From: an uncultured Clostridia bacterium
Lineage (GTDB): Bacteria; Bacillota; Clostridia; Christensenellales; UBA1750
Length of the DNA: 64,000 bases
Reading direction: 5' to 3'
Assembly (NCBI GenBank): GCA_904393115.1
Contig: CAJFMX010000006.1
Span: 62,001-126,000, forward strand
Shown here: positions 54,421 to 62,841 of the stretch, one piece after another
Layout of the letters: every line of letters begins with the position of its first letter
Position numbering within the stretch: position 1 is the stretch's first letter
Notes under the pieces: generated by a model
What the model was told of the DNA's origin: nothing
What the model saw: the letters and a program-made list of their open reading frames with translations, nothing else
Databases searched by the model: none
Position numbers and translations under genes: made by a program

Positions 54421-57400
54421 ATGAACCGAGCGTCCGGCATTTTGATGCCCATCACGTCGCTGCCGTCCCCCTACGGCATCGGCACCATCGGCAAGGCGGC
54501 CTACGAGTTCGCGGACTTCCTCAAGCGGGCGGGTCAGAGCTATTGGCAGATTCTGCCCGTCGGCCCGACCTCCTATGGGGACTCGCCCTATCAATCCTTC
54601 TCCACCTATGCGGGCAACCCCTACATGATCGACCTGGACATGCTTCAGGAAGAAGGATTGCTCAAGAAAAAGGATTATCGCAATTTGGACTGGGGCTCCG
54701 ACCCCGAGAGCGTGGACTACGCCACGATCTACAACCTGCGCTTCGACGTTCTGCGCATCGCGTTTGAGAACGCCAAGAAGCGCGACATGACCGATTTTAC
54801 CAACTTCGTGCGCAAAAACAGCGGCTGGCTGGAGAACTACGCGCTCTACATGGCGGTCAAGAAGTCCTTCGGCATGCGCGCCTGGACCGAGTGGGAGGAC
54901 GAGGGCATCCGCCTGCGCGACCCCGAGAGCGTCCGCCACTACCGCAAGGAACTGGACGAGGACGTGCGCTTCTACGAGTTCCTGCAGTACCTCTTCTACA
55001 AGCAGTGGGAGAAGTTCCGCGGCTACGTCAACTCCCTTGGCATCAAGCTCTTTGGCGACATCCCGATCTACGTCGCCATGGACAGCGCGGACACCTGGGC
55101 CAATCCCGAGGTCTTCTGGCTGGACGAGGAGCGCCGCCCCGTGCGCGTCGCCGGCTGCCCGCCGGACTACTTCTCCGCCACCGGCCAGCTCTGGGGCAAC
55201 CCCCTCTACAACTGGGAATACCTCAAGGCCACCGGCTACAAGTGGTGGATCGACCGCATCGCCGCGGCCGCCAAGCTCTACGACGTCACGCGCATCGACC
55301 ACTTCCGCGGCTTTGACGAGTACTACGCCATCCCCTATCCGGCAAAGGACGCCGTCATCGGCGACTGGCTGCCCGGCCCGGGCATGGACCTGTTCCACGC
55401 CATCCGCGCAAAGCTCGGGGACGTGCCGATCATCGCCGAGGACCTCGGGCTCATCACCCCGGGCGTGGCCAAGCTCCTCAAGGACTCCGGCTACCCGGGC
55501 ATGAAGGTGCTCCAGTTCGCCTTTGACGACCGCGGCGAGAGCGTCTACCTGCCCCACCTGTATACGAACAACTACGTCGTCTACACCGGCACCCACGACA
55601 ACGACACCACCATCGGCTGGTTTGAGAACGCCTCCGAGGGCGAGCGCCGCTTTGCCACCGAGTACGCCCAGCTCACCCCGCAGGAGGGCTACAGCTGGGG
55701 CATGATCCGCGAGATCTATTCCAGCGTGGCGGACCTGTGCATCTGCCCGATGCAGGACGTGCTCTCCCTGGGCAGCTGGGCGCGCATGAACACGCCCTCC
55801 ACCCTGGGCGGCAACTGGCAGTGGCGCATGAAGCCCGGCGCCCTGAAGGAGGAGTACGCGCAGAAGCTCGCAAAGCTCGGCAAGACGTACGGCCGCCTGC
55901 CCGCGGGCTTTGGCGAAAAGAAGGACGAGCTGGAGGCGCGCATGGAGCTCATCGCGCAGAGCGAATACTGCAAGAAGCTCGAGGAGCTCAACGTCCACGA
56001 GCTGCACATGGTCCTGGGCAAGGCCGTCATGGGCGAAAAGAGCGCGCAGTGGGCCGCCGCCAAGGCGCAGCACGCCGCGCACCGCCGCGCCTACTACCTC
56101 TCGGCCGAGTTCCTGATGGGCCGCATGGTCTACAACAACCTCTATGCGCTGGGCCTGACCGAAAAGGTCCGGGCGATCTTTGCCAAGCACGGCCTGGACA
56201 TCGCCGCCTTTGAGGACGTGGAGGACGCGGCGCTGGGCAACGGCGGCCTCGGCCGCCTTGCGGCCTGCTTCCTGGACTCCGCCGCGACGCACGACGTCCC
56301 GCTGGACGGCTACGGCATCAAGTACAAGTACGGCCTGTTCAAGCAGAGCATCGTCGACGGCTTCCAGTGCGAGGAGGCCGACGACTGGACGCGCTTTGGC
56401 GACCCCTGGTGCATCCGCCGCGAGGAGGACAAGCAGCTGGTCGAGTACGCCGGCCAGACCGTCTGGGCCGTGCCCTACGACATGGCGGTCTTCGGCTACA
56501 AGACGGACAACATCGGCACGCTGCGCCTGTGGCAGGCCGAGCCCCTGCACGACTTCGACTTTGCGGACTTCAACGACCAGAAGTACCTGGAGGCCGTGCG
56601 CGAGCGCAACGAGGCGGACGACATCTCCAAGGTCCTCTACCCCAACGACAACGGCTACGAGGGCAAGGTGCTGCGCCTCAAGCAGCAGTACTTCTTCTGC
56701 TCCGCGTCGCTCAAGGACATCCTCAAGCGCTATAAGGCCGTGCACGGCAGCGACTTCAGCGCCTTTGCCGACCACGCGGCCATTCAGCTCAACGACACGC
56801 ACCCCGTCATCTCCATCCCCGAGCTCATCCGCCTGCTCGGCAAGGAGGGCGTGGACTTTGACACGGCCTTCGCCATCGCGCAGAAGACCTTTGCCTACAC
56901 GAACCACACCGTCATGAAGGAGGCCATGGAGACCTGGAGCATCGAGCTCATCTCCTCGCTCCTGCCCGAGGTCTACGCCGTCATCGAAAAGATCGACGCG
57001 CGCGAGGCCCTGGAGCTGGCGACCCTGCCCGGCATGGACGAGGTCGTCTCCGAAACCCTCGTGCCCGACGAGGAGGAGATCGCCCGCCGCAAGGCCGAAA
57101 AGGCTGCGGAAGTGGAAACGCCCGCCGCGGACGAAGCGGCCGCGGAAGAGGAGACGCCCATGAAGCGCGTCGTCCGCACGAAGCTGGACACGATGCGCAT
57201 CCTCGACGGCGGCGCGGTGCACATGGTGCGCCTGGCCATCTACGGCTCCTCCTACGTCAACGGCGTGGCCGAGATCCACACCCGCATCCTCAAGGAGGAC
57301 GTGCTCCGCGACTGGTACGAGATCTACCCCGATCGCTTCCAGAACAAGACCAACGGCATCACGCAGCGGCGCTGGCTGGGCCTTTGCAACCCGGAGCTGA

Positions 57401-58398
57401 CGGAGCTGCTTACCGAGTGCGTGGGCGACAAGTTCTTAAAGGACCTCACCGTCCTGTCCGACCTCAACGACGTCGTCACGGACGAGACGATCGACGCCTT
57501 TAACGCCATCAAGTTCCGGAAGAAGCAGGAGCTGTGCGACTACATCGAGAAGCACGAGGGCATCCGCCTGAACCCGAACTTCGTCTTCGACGTCCAGGTC
57601 AAGCGCCTGCACGAGTACAAGCGCCAGCTGCTCAACGCCTTTGCCATCCTGGACATCTACGGCAAGCTCAAGCGCGGGGAGATCGAAAACTTCACGCCCA
57701 CGGTCTTCCTCTTCGGGGCCAAGGCCGCGCCCGGCTACTTCCGCGCAAAGGGCATCATCAAGTACATCGGCGAGATCGCCAAGCGCATCAACAGCGATCC
57801 CGACATGCAGGACAAGATGAAGGTCGTCTTCCTGTCCAACTACAACGTCTCCTACGCGGAGAAGATCCTCACCGCCGCGGACATCTCTGAGCAGATCTCC
57901 ACCGCCGGCACCGAGGCCTCCGGCACGAGCAACATGAAGCTCATGCTCAACGGCACCGTGACCCTTGGCACCTACGACGGCGCGAACATCGAGATCGTCG
58001 AGCAGGCCGGGGAGGAGAACAACTACATCTTCGGCGCGCGCGTCGAGGAGATCAACGAGATGAAGGACAGCTACAACCCCAACGCCTATCTGGGCCAGGA
58101 CGACAACCTGCGCGCCATCGTCGAAACGCTGATCGACGGCACCTTCGACGACGGGGGAACGGGCATGTTCCGCGAGCTCTACACGAGCCTGACCGAGGGC
58201 GCCTCCTGGCACAAGCCGGACAACTACTTCCTCATCTACGACGAGCCGGACTACGTCAAGACCAAGCTGCGCGCCATCGCGGACTACGCGGACCGCAGGG
58301 CCTTTGGCCTCAAGTGCCTGCGCAACATCGCGGGCGCCGGCAAGTTCTCGTCCGACCGCACCATTCAGCAGTACGCCACCGAGCTTTGGAAGCTCTAA
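54421..58398 (+). CDS. Natural fusion: 4-alpha-glucanotransferase (MalQ) and alpha-glucan phosphorylase
   Basis: One uninterrupted 1325-residue frame. Residues 1 to about 495 are an amylomaltase starting NRASGILMPITSLPSPYGIG, with nucleophile Asp293 (VTRIDHFRGF), acid/base Glu340 (IIAEDLGL) and Asp393 (GTHDNDTT), agreeing with Thermus MalQ numbering. Residues from about 540 are a GT35 phosphorylase (YYLSAEFLMGRM, GNGGLGRLAACF, TEASGTSNMKLMLNG with the PLP lysine near 1173). A 35-residue Glu/Ala-rich insertion (about 890-925) sits inside the phosphorylase. The enzyme could disproportionate maltodextrins and phosphorolyse the products on one chain. ATG 54421 lies 9 nt behind GGAG. Confidence 0.93.
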   Translation: MNRASGILMPITSLPSPYGIGTIGKAAYEFADFLKRAGQSYWQILPVGPTSYGDSPYQSFSTYAGNPYMIDLDMLQEEGLLKKKDYRNLDWGSDPESVDYATIYNLRFDVLRIAFENAKKRDMTDFTNFVRKNSGWLENYALYMAVKKSFGMRAWTEWEDEGIRLRDPESVRHYRKELDEDVRFYEFLQYLFYKQWEKFRGYVNSLGIKLFGDIPIYVAMDSADTWANPEVFWLDEERRPVRVAGCPPDYFSATGQLWGNPLYNWEYLKATGYKWWIDRIAAAAKLYDVTRIDHFRGFDEYYAIPYPAKDAVIGDWLPGPGMDLFHAIRAKLGDVPIIAEDLGLITPGVAKLLKDSGYPGMKVLQFAFDDRGESVYLPHLYTNNYVVYTGTHDNDTTIGWFENASEGERRFATEYAQLTPQEGYSWGMIREIYSSVADLCICPMQDVLSLGSWARMNTPSTLGGNWQWRMKPGALKEEYAQKLAKLGKTYGRLPAGFGEKKDELEARMELIAQSEYCKKLEELNVHELHMVLGKAVMGEKSAQWAAAKAQHAAHRRAYYLSAEFLMGRMVYNNLYALGLTEKVRAIFAKHGLDIAAFEDVEDAALGNGGLGRLAACFLDSAATHDVPLDGYGIKYKYGLFKQSIVDGFQCEEADDWTRFGDPWCIRREEDKQLVEYAGQTVWAVPYDMAVFGYKTDNIGTLRLWQAEPLHDFDFADFNDQKYLEAVRERNEADDISKVLYPNDNGYEGKVLRLKQQYFFCSASLKDILKRYKAVHGSDFSAFADHAAIQLNDTHPVISIPELIRLLGKEGVDFDTAFAIAQKTFAYTNHTVMKEAMETWSIELISSLLPEVYAVIEKIDAREALELATLPGMDEVVSETLVPDEEEIARRKAEKAAEVETPAADEAAAEEETPMKRVVRTKLDTMRILDGGAVHMVRLAIYGSSYVNGVAEIHTRILKEDVLRDWYEIYPDRFQNKTNGITQRRWLGLCNPELTELLTECVGDKFLKDLTVLSDLNDVVTDETIDAFNAIKFRKKQELCDYIEKHEGIRLNPNFVFDVQVKRLHEYKRQLLNAFAILDIYGKLKRGEIENFTPTVFLFGAKAAPGYFRAKGIIKYIGEIAKRINSDPDMQDKMKVVFLSNYNVSYAEKILTAADISEQISTAGTEASGTSNMKLMLNGTVTLGTYDGANIEIVEQAGEENNYIFGARVEEINEMKDSYNPNAYLGQDDNLRAIVETLIDGTFDDGGTGMFRELYTSLTEGASWHKPDNYFLIYDEPDYVKTKLRAIADYADRRAFGLKCLRNIAGAGKFSSDRTIQQYATELWKL

Positions 58399-58406
58399 AG
58401 AACGCC

Positions 58407-58438
58407 GCTGGGCCGGAAGCAACTTCCGGCCCAGCTTT
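58407..58438 (+). terminator. Terminator after the fusion gene
   Basis: The 13-bp stem gctgggccggaag/cttccggcccagc is followed by TTTCC, with a weak T-run. Confidence 0.7.
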
Positions 58439-58480
58439 CCATATCCAATCGGGAAAAAACAGGAAAGGAGTTTTTTTGCA

Positions 58481-59356
58481 ATGGAGAAAATGCGCACGCG
58501 CTTTCTGCCCAAGATGACCCACGACGAGGTCTGCGAGTACGTAAAGCGCAACGACATCATCTACGTTCCCTTCGGCACCGTGGAGGTCCACGGCACCTTC
58601 CCCCTGGACGTGGAGACCACGACCCCGGAGGCCTTCGCCCTGCTCATGGCCGAGGAGACGGACGGCCTGGTGCTGGGCAACCTGCCCTACTTCTTCTGCG
58701 GGGCCAGCCCCATCAGCCCCGGCACCATCCAGATGAGCGTGGAACAGGGCCTGGCCTACCTCAAGGCCATCGCCCACTCCCTGCTCAACCAGGGTTTCCG
58801 CCGGCAGGTCTACCTCTCCCTGCACGGCCCCGCCTTCCTCACCGGCGGCGTGCTGGCCGTGGACTTCTTCGACGAGACCAAGTGCCCCATCGGCTATGTG
58901 GACCTGGTCAACGGCTGCGAGTACGCGGCAAAGAAGGGCGTGAAGATCGACAGCTACGACGACCTCTTCTGCGGCGCCTATGAGATCCTCGGCAAAAAGG
59001 ACGAGCTCGTCGTCGACCCGGCCATCGACGCCGCGCCGAAAGCGGACTCCGAGACCGCCATCGACGACAGCGACGTGTTCCGCCGCTTTGCGCACCCCTC
59101 CGGCTCCGTGGGCTTCTACTTCGCCCGGCCCGAGGACCACGCCGGCATGACCGGCGCCTCCAAGACGGTCGAGGAGCGCGACGAGCGCTGCGCCCGCGGC
59201 GCCAAGACCATCCGCGAGATCGTGCAGGCCATGGACATGCCCACCTATGTCCGCAAGCTGCGCGAATTGGACGAGCAGCACCAGAACGTCATCCTGCCGC
59301 GCTATGCGGACATCCTGCCGCGCAATACCTACCCCGCCCCGGGCTGGAAGCGCTGA
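58481..59356 (+). CDS. Creatininase-family amidohydrolase
   Basis: This 291-residue creatininase/formamide-hydrolase-fold protein (PF02633) has metal-binding features PFGTVEVHGTFPLDVET and LSLHGPAFLTGG, and SVGFYFARPEDH near the C-terminus. Relatives hydrolyse creatinine, 3-dehydro-scyllo-inosose or FAPy-type cyclic amides. The substrate is not certain. Site aggaaaggag lies upstream of the ATG. No promoter of its own is obvious. Confidence 0.85.
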   Translation: MEKMRTRFLPKMTHDEVCEYVKRNDIIYVPFGTVEVHGTFPLDVETTTPEAFALLMAEETDGLVLGNLPYFFCGASPISPGTIQMSVEQGLAYLKAIAHSLLNQGFRRQVYLSLHGPAFLTGGVLAVDFFDETKCPIGYVDLVNGCEYAAKKGVKIDSYDDLFCGAYEILGKKDELVVDPAIDAAPKADSETAIDDSDVFRRFAHPSGSVGFYFARPEDHAGMTGASKTVEERDERCARGAKTIREIVQAMDMPTYVRKLRELDEQHQNVILPRYADILPRNTYPAPGWKR

Positions 59357-59386
59357 CGAAAAAACTTCCCGCCGTTTTCGGGGATG

Positions 59387-59412
59387 CAGGAAGGGGCCTG
59401 GGCCCCTTCCTG
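59387..59412 (+). terminator. Hairpin after the creatininase gene
   Basis: A 12-bp perfect stem caggaaggggcc/ggccccttcctg with a 2-nt loop; little T-run. Confidence 0.6.
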
Positions 59413-59422
59413 TCAAATCCGC

Positions 59423-59453
59423 AGCGCCGGACACACGTCCGGCGCTTTTTTTT
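59423..59453. terminator. Second terminator, shared with YfcE
   Basis: The stem agcgccggac/gtccggcgct with an ACAC loop is followed by seven T that run into the yfcE stop codon. Confidence 0.9.
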
Positions 59454-59907
59454 AGGGCTCGTGCGGGAGGACGATCTTTTCCACGCGGCAGGCGCCGTCC
59501 TCGATCGCCATCTCCGCCAGCGTGATCTCCTGGTGGAAGCGGCGCGGGCCGCAGCTGCCCGGGTTCAGGTAGAGCACGCCGCCGCGCACCTCCTGCGCAT
59601 ACCGGTGCGAGTGGCCGTAGACCACCACGTCCACCCCCGCAAGGTCCGCGGGGAGGTCCCGCTTGTCGTGCACCATGTGGAAGGCCAGGCCCCCGAGCGA
59701 AAACCGCAGGTCCAGGGGAAGGGACGCGGCCCAGTCCTTGTCGTTGTTGCCGCGGACGATGTACAGCGGGGCAAAGCCGCGCAGCGCCTCGACCACGGCC
59801 GGCGTGTTGACGTCCCCGGCGTGCAGAATCGCGTCCGCGCCCTCGAGCCGCGCCTGCACCGCAGGCCGCAAAAGACCGTGCGTGTCCGAGAGAATGACGA
59901 GCTTCAT
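59452..59907 (-). CDS. YfcE-type metallophosphoesterase
   Basis: This 151-residue calcineurin-like phosphoesterase has metal ligands in VILSDTHG, ILHAGDV, IVRGNND, MVHDKRD and VYGHSHRY. YfcE homologues split phosphodiesters or small phosphate esters; the natural substrate is unknown. Site aaaggggg lies upstream of the ATG. It is convergent with the creatininase gene and divergent from the MerR gene. Confidence 0.92.
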   Translation of the reverse strand: MKLVILSDTHGLLRPAVQARLEGADAILHAGDVNTPAVVEALRGFAPLYIVRGNNDKDWAASLPLDLRFSLGGLAFHMVHDKRDLPADLAGVDVVVYGHSHRYAQEVRGGVLYLNPGSCGPRRFHQEITLAEMAIEDGACRVEKIVLPHEP

Positions 59908-59972
59908 GATTCGGCCCCCTTTCCAGGACAGTATACCGGAAATTTTCTTTTTCGGAAAGGGAAAAATCCCCC

Positions 59973-60003
59973 TTGACTCTGCCGGTGCGTCAACTGCTAT
60001 GCT
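59973..60003 (+). promoter_or_regulatory. MerR-type promoter with a 19-nt spacer
   Basis: TTGACT, a 19-nt spacer and TATGCT. The spacer is 2 nt longer than usual, the hallmark of promoters twisted open by MerR proteins. ttgac...gtcaa makes an inverted repeat inside it. Confidence 0.8.
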
Positions 60004-60024
60004 GTTTGCAGGGAGGGAGAGAAG

Positions 60025-60783
60025 ATGGAATACTCCATTCGCGAACTGTCCAACCTGTCCGGGGTGTCCACCCGCACCCTGCGCTGGTACGACGAGATCG
60101 GTCTGCTCAAGCCCTGCCGCGTGGCGGAGAGCGGCTACCGCTACTACGGCGCGGCGGAGGTCGACCGCTTGCAGGACATCCTGTACTATCGGGCCCTCGG
60201 GGTGGGGCTGGCCCGCATTCGGGAGTGCCTGGACGCGCCCTCCTTTGACCGCCTCGCCGCGCTGCGCAGCCACCTTGCCGCGCTGGAGGCGGAGCGCGAG
60301 CGGCTGAACCGCCTGATCCGATCCGTGCAGAGCACGATCGGGGCCATGGAAAGGAGCGAAATCATGCAGGACGAGAGCAAATTTGCGGCCTTCAAGCAGC
60401 AGGCCGTGGACTGGAACGAGAGGACGCACGGCGCAGAGCTCCGCGCCGCCTACGGCGACGCCGAGATGGACGCCGCCAATGCCGCGGTGCAGCGCCTCAC
60501 CCTCGAGCAATACCGGGAGTGGACGGACCTCGGGCGCGAGATCCAGCGCCGGCTGGAGGCCGCCGTGCAGGCCGGGCTCGCCCCGGACGGAGAGGAAGGG
60601 CGCGAGATCGCCGCCCTCCACCGCCGGTGGCTCACCGTCTGCGGCAATGCCTACGACCCGCGCAGGCACAAGGGACTGGCCGACCTGTACACGGCGGACG
60701 CGCGCTTCCTCGCGTACTACGACCGCGAGGTGCCCGGCTGCGCCCGCTTCCTGCGGGACGCGGTCTGGGCCTGGGTGCAATGA
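60025..60783 (+). CDS. MerR-family regulator with TipAS-type drug-binding domain
   Basis: This 252-residue TipA-like regulator has the winged HTH (YSIRELSNLSGVSTRTLRWY), a coiled coil (about 80-112), and a C-terminal TipAS domain (about 114-252, ELRAAYGDAEMDAANAAVQR, YDPRRHKGLADLYTADARFL). TipA senses thiopeptide and other peptide antibiotics and then activates its own promoter. An internal ATG at 60364 has aaaggag 7 nt upstream and would give the 139-residue domain alone (see separate entry). The gene has its own promoter with the 19-nt spacer. Confidence 0.9.
   Translation: MEYSIRELSNLSGVSTRTLRWYDEIGLLKPCRVAESGYRYYGAAEVDRLQDILYYRALGVGLARIRECLDAPSFDRLAALRSHLAALEAERERLNRLIRSVQSTIGAMERSEIMQDESKFAAFKQQAVDWNERTHGAELRAAYGDAEMDAANAAVQRLTLEQYREWTDLGREIQRRLEAAVQAGLAPDGEEGREIAALHRRWLTVCGNAYDPRRHKGLADLYTADARFLAYYDREVPGCARFLRDAVWAWVQ
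60364..60783 (+). CDS. Possible short TipAS-like product from an internal start
   Basis: ATG 60364 (MQDESKFAAFKQQAVDWN) lies inside the MerR/TipA gene, in the same frame, just behind a good site aaaggag. It would give a 139-residue protein lacking the DNA-binding part, equivalent to the TipAS product of Streptomyces (about 144 residues). It would bind the inducer without DNA. Inferred from the ribosome site and the known family. Confidence 0.55.
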   Translation: MQDESKFAAFKQQAVDWNERTHGAELRAAYGDAEMDAANAAVQRLTLEQYREWTDLGREIQRRLEAAVQAGLAPDGEEGREIAALHRRWLTVCGNAYDPRRHKGLADLYTADARFLAYYDREVPGCARFLRDAVWAWVQ

Positions 60784-60786
60784 GCG

Positions 60787-60823
60787 AAGGGAGGGAGCGG
60801 CGCGAGCCGTTCCCTCCCTTTGT
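60787..60823. terminator. Bidirectional terminator
   Basis: The stem aagggagggagcggc/gccgttccctccctt closes on a GCGA loop and is followed by TGTT; it serves the MerR gene and the convergent metal-binding gene. Confidence 0.75.
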
Positions 60824-60834
60824 TCCTGCGGCGC

Positions 60835-61212
60835 TCACGCCGCCTGGCGCACGGACATCACCGTGTACCCCGCCTGGCGCACCGCGCTGCGCAGCGCGGC
60901 CTCGTCCGGCGCGGACTTTGTGCGCACGGTGGCGCGGCCGGAGCCCACGTCCTCCACGCGCGCCCAGACGCCGTCCAGGCTGTTCAGCGCGTTTTCCACG
61001 CGGCGCGCGCAGTTGGCGCAGACCATGCCGTCGACCGTCACCTCCAGCACATAGGGATAGTGCCGCTTGTCGCGGTCCCGGACCTTCACGCGCTTGGGTG
61101 CGGCCTCGCGCTCGCCGCAGCAGCCGCCGCCGACGCGGAGCTTGCGAATGTAGCTGTACACGGCGTAGGCGCAGATCAGCACCACGGCCGCCAGAATGAG
61201 ATACGTTGCCAT
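60835..61212 (-). CDS. Membrane-anchored heavy-metal-associated (HMA) protein
   Basis: This 125-residue protein has an N-terminal membrane segment (YLILAAVVLICAYAVYSYI) followed by GGGCCGE, resembling the FeoB-associated Cys-rich protein family. An HMA domain (about 57-125) carries the metal motif GMVCANCARRVENAL. It probably moves or senses Cu+ or another soft metal at the membrane. The start at 61212 has gaggagg at 9 nt. A palindromic operator sits at its promoter. The metal is not certain. Confidence 0.85.
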   Translation of the reverse strand: MATYLILAAVVLICAYAVYSYIRKLRVGGGCCGEREAAPKRVKVRDRDKRHYPYVLEVTVDGMVCANCARRVENALNSLDGVWARVEDVGSGRATVRTKSAPDEAALRSAVRQAGYTVMSVRQAA

Positions 61213-61236
61213 TGCCCGCTTCCTCCTCGCACATTG

Positions 61237-61252
61237 GTTAGTTTTTACTAAC
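61237..61252. promoter_or_regulatory. Palindromic operator of the HMA gene
   Basis: gttagt-tttt-actaac is a perfect 6-bp inverted repeat just downstream of the -10 box, followed by a further ttagt. It resembles DtxR/IdeR-type sites, but the regulator is not known. Confidence 0.65.
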
Positions 61253-61254
61253 TT

Positions 61255-61284
61255 AGTATAGAGCGCAGGGACGGAGGCTGTCAA
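61255..61284 (-). promoter_or_regulatory. Promoter of the HMA gene
   Basis: On the minus strand, TTGACA, 18 nt and TATACT. Confidence 0.75.
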
Positions 61285-61380
61285 GGCCGCGGCGCGGCAT
61301 TTTTTGGAACCGTGCGCGGCGCGCACGCATACGATGTGGTGCAGGCATGTATCCTGCGTTTCGGAAAGGAGATCTATCCG

Positions 61381-62757
61381 ATGAGAGGCTTTACTTCTGG
61401 ATACCAATGCAATGCGGGCCGCGGCGTATACAACTGCGCCATGCCGCAGTGCGGCGTTCCGGTGCAGGGGTGCTGTCCGCCCCGGCCCTGCCCGCCGCCG
61501 TGTCCGCCGCCCTGCATCATCGGCCCGACGGGACCAACGGGCCCCACGGGCCCTGCGGGCGGCCCGACCGGCCCGACCGGGCCGACGGGCCCCATGGGCT
61601 TCCCGGGACCGACGGGTCCCACGGGTCCCACCGGTCCGACCGGCCCCACGGGCCAGGGCATCAACGACGTCGTGCCCTTCACGCCCGGCGCATTCTATAG
61701 CCTGGGCGAGCTCGTGTACTACAATGGCAGCCTGTATCAGGCCACGCGCAGCGGCGCGAGCGGCGTGCCGGGCTTCTCCCCGGACTTTAACCTTGTGACC
61801 GTGACCGGGCCGCAGGGGGCGACGGGCCCCACGGGCCCCACCGGCCCCACCGGTCCCACGGGCGCGACGGGCGCAATGGGCCCCACCGGCCCGACCGGTC
61901 CTGCGGGCACGGCGGGCGTGACCGGCCCGACCGGCCCCGCGGGCGCCGGCGGCACGACCGGCCCGACGGGTCCCACCGGCCCCACCGGTCCTGCGGGCGG
62001 TCCCACGGGCCCCACCGGCCCTGCCGGCGCAGCGGGCGCGACGGGACCCACCGGTCCTGCCGGCGCAGCCGGCACGGCGGGCGCGACGGGCCCCACCGGT
62101 CCGACCGGCCCCATGGGCACGGCGGGCGCGACGGGCCCCACCGGTCCCGCGGGCGCCAGCGGCGCGACGGGTCCCACCGGTCCCACCGGCCCGACGGGGC
62201 CTGCGGGCGGTCCGACGGGCCCCACCGGACCTGCCGGCGCAGCGGGTCCCACGGGCCCCACCGGCGCAGCGGGCGCGACGGGTCCCACGGGTCCGACCGG
62301 CCCTGCCGGCGCGACAGGCGCAGAGGGCCCCACGGGTCCCACGGGACCGACTGGCCCTGCCGGTGCGGCGGGCGCGACGGGAGCAGAAGGCCCGACCGGT
62401 CCGACCGGCCCGGCCGGCGCAGCGGGCGCGACGGGCGCGGAGGGCCCGACGGGTCCGACCGGCCCGGCTGGCGCAGCGGGCGCGACGGGCGCGGAGGGCC
62501 CGACCGGCCCCACGGGCCCGACGGGGCCTGCGGGCGGCCCGACGGGTCCGACCGGCCCCACTGGCCCTGCCGGCGCGGCGGGTGCGACGGGCGCGGAAGG
62601 CCCGACCGGCCCCACGGGTCCGACGGGGCCTGCGGGTTCGCTCACCCCGGGCACCGCGGTCTCGGACCTGATCAGCAGCGACAACCTGCAGACGGTCATC
62701 GACCGGTTTAACGAGCTCCTGGCCTCGCTGCGCGCAGCGGGCGTCATCAGCACCTAA
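61381..62757 (+). CDS. Collagen-like surface/exosporium protein
   Basis: This 458-residue protein has a Cys/Pro-rich N-terminus ([20 protein letters not shown]). Two Gly-X-Y blocks follow (about 46-92 and 142-419), mostly GPT, GPA and GAT triplets. A 48-residue non-collagen module between them contains [20 protein letters not shown], resembling a carbohydrate-binding CBM5/12-type fold. The C-terminal segment ([31 protein letters not shown]) may trimerise. BclA-like exosporium filaments have the same plan and carry O-glycans on Thr. There is no signal peptide. Site aaaggag lies upstream. A possible sporulation -10 (CATACGATG) lies near 61328. Confidence 0.88.
   Translation: MRGFTSGYQCNAGRGVYNCAMPQCGVPVQGCCPPRPCPPPCPPPCIIGPTGPTGPTGPAGGPTGPTGPTGPMGFPGPTGPTGPTGPTGPTGQGINDVVPFTPGAFYSLGELVYYNGSLYQATRSGASGVPGFSPDFNLVTVTGPQGATGPTGPTGPTGPTGATGAMGPTGPTGPAGTAGVTGPTGPAGAGGTTGPTGPTGPTGPAGGPTGPTGPAGAAGATGPTGPAGAAGTAGATGPTGPTGPMGTAGATGPTGPAGASGATGPTGPTGPTGPAGGPTGPTGPAGAAGPTGPTGAAGATGPTGPTGPAGATGAEGPTGPTGPTGPAGAAGATGAEGPTGPTGPAGAAGATGAEGPTGPTGPAGAAGATGAEGPTGPTGPTGPAGGPTGPTGPTGPAGAAGATGAEGPTGPTGPTGPAGSLTPGTAVSDLISSDNLQTVIDRFNELLASLRAAGVIST
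61520..62638 (+). repeat. Gly-Pro-Thr collagen-type coding repeat
   Basis: Two blocks of 9-nt units of the ggcccnacn type encode the GXY triplets, interrupted at about 61657-61803 by the non-collagen module. Shorter tandem copies (GAxGPTGPT) recur within the second block. Confidence 0.88.
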
Positions 62758-62777
62758 TCGCCAACCAAACAACGCCA

Positions 62778-62809
62778 GGGGCCGCCCGCGCGCGGGCGGC
62801 CCCGCTTTT
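62778..62809 (+). terminator. Terminator after the collagen-like gene
   Basis: The 13-bp stem ggggccgcccgcg/cgcgggcggcccc is followed by GCTTTT. Confidence 0.85.
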
Positions 62810-62841
62810 CGGGGATGCGGGCAGAACGAGGAGGAAGGGAC

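Noticed and set aside
54235..57279. Minus-strand frame of over 1000 codons opposite the MalQ-GlgP fusion
   Set aside because: Composition is typical of a GC-rich shadow, and the plus strand carries all catalytic residues of two enzymes.
61520..62640. Possible CRISPR-like or satellite repeat
   Set aside because: The units are 9 nt, in frame, and encode Gly-X-Y triplets without spacers, so they are a coding repeat.
61737..62753. Second collagen-like frame (GPVGPVGP) on the minus strand
   Set aside because: It is the direct complement of the GPT repeat; the plus-strand frame has a start, ribosome site, Cys-rich head and terminator, the minus frame does not.
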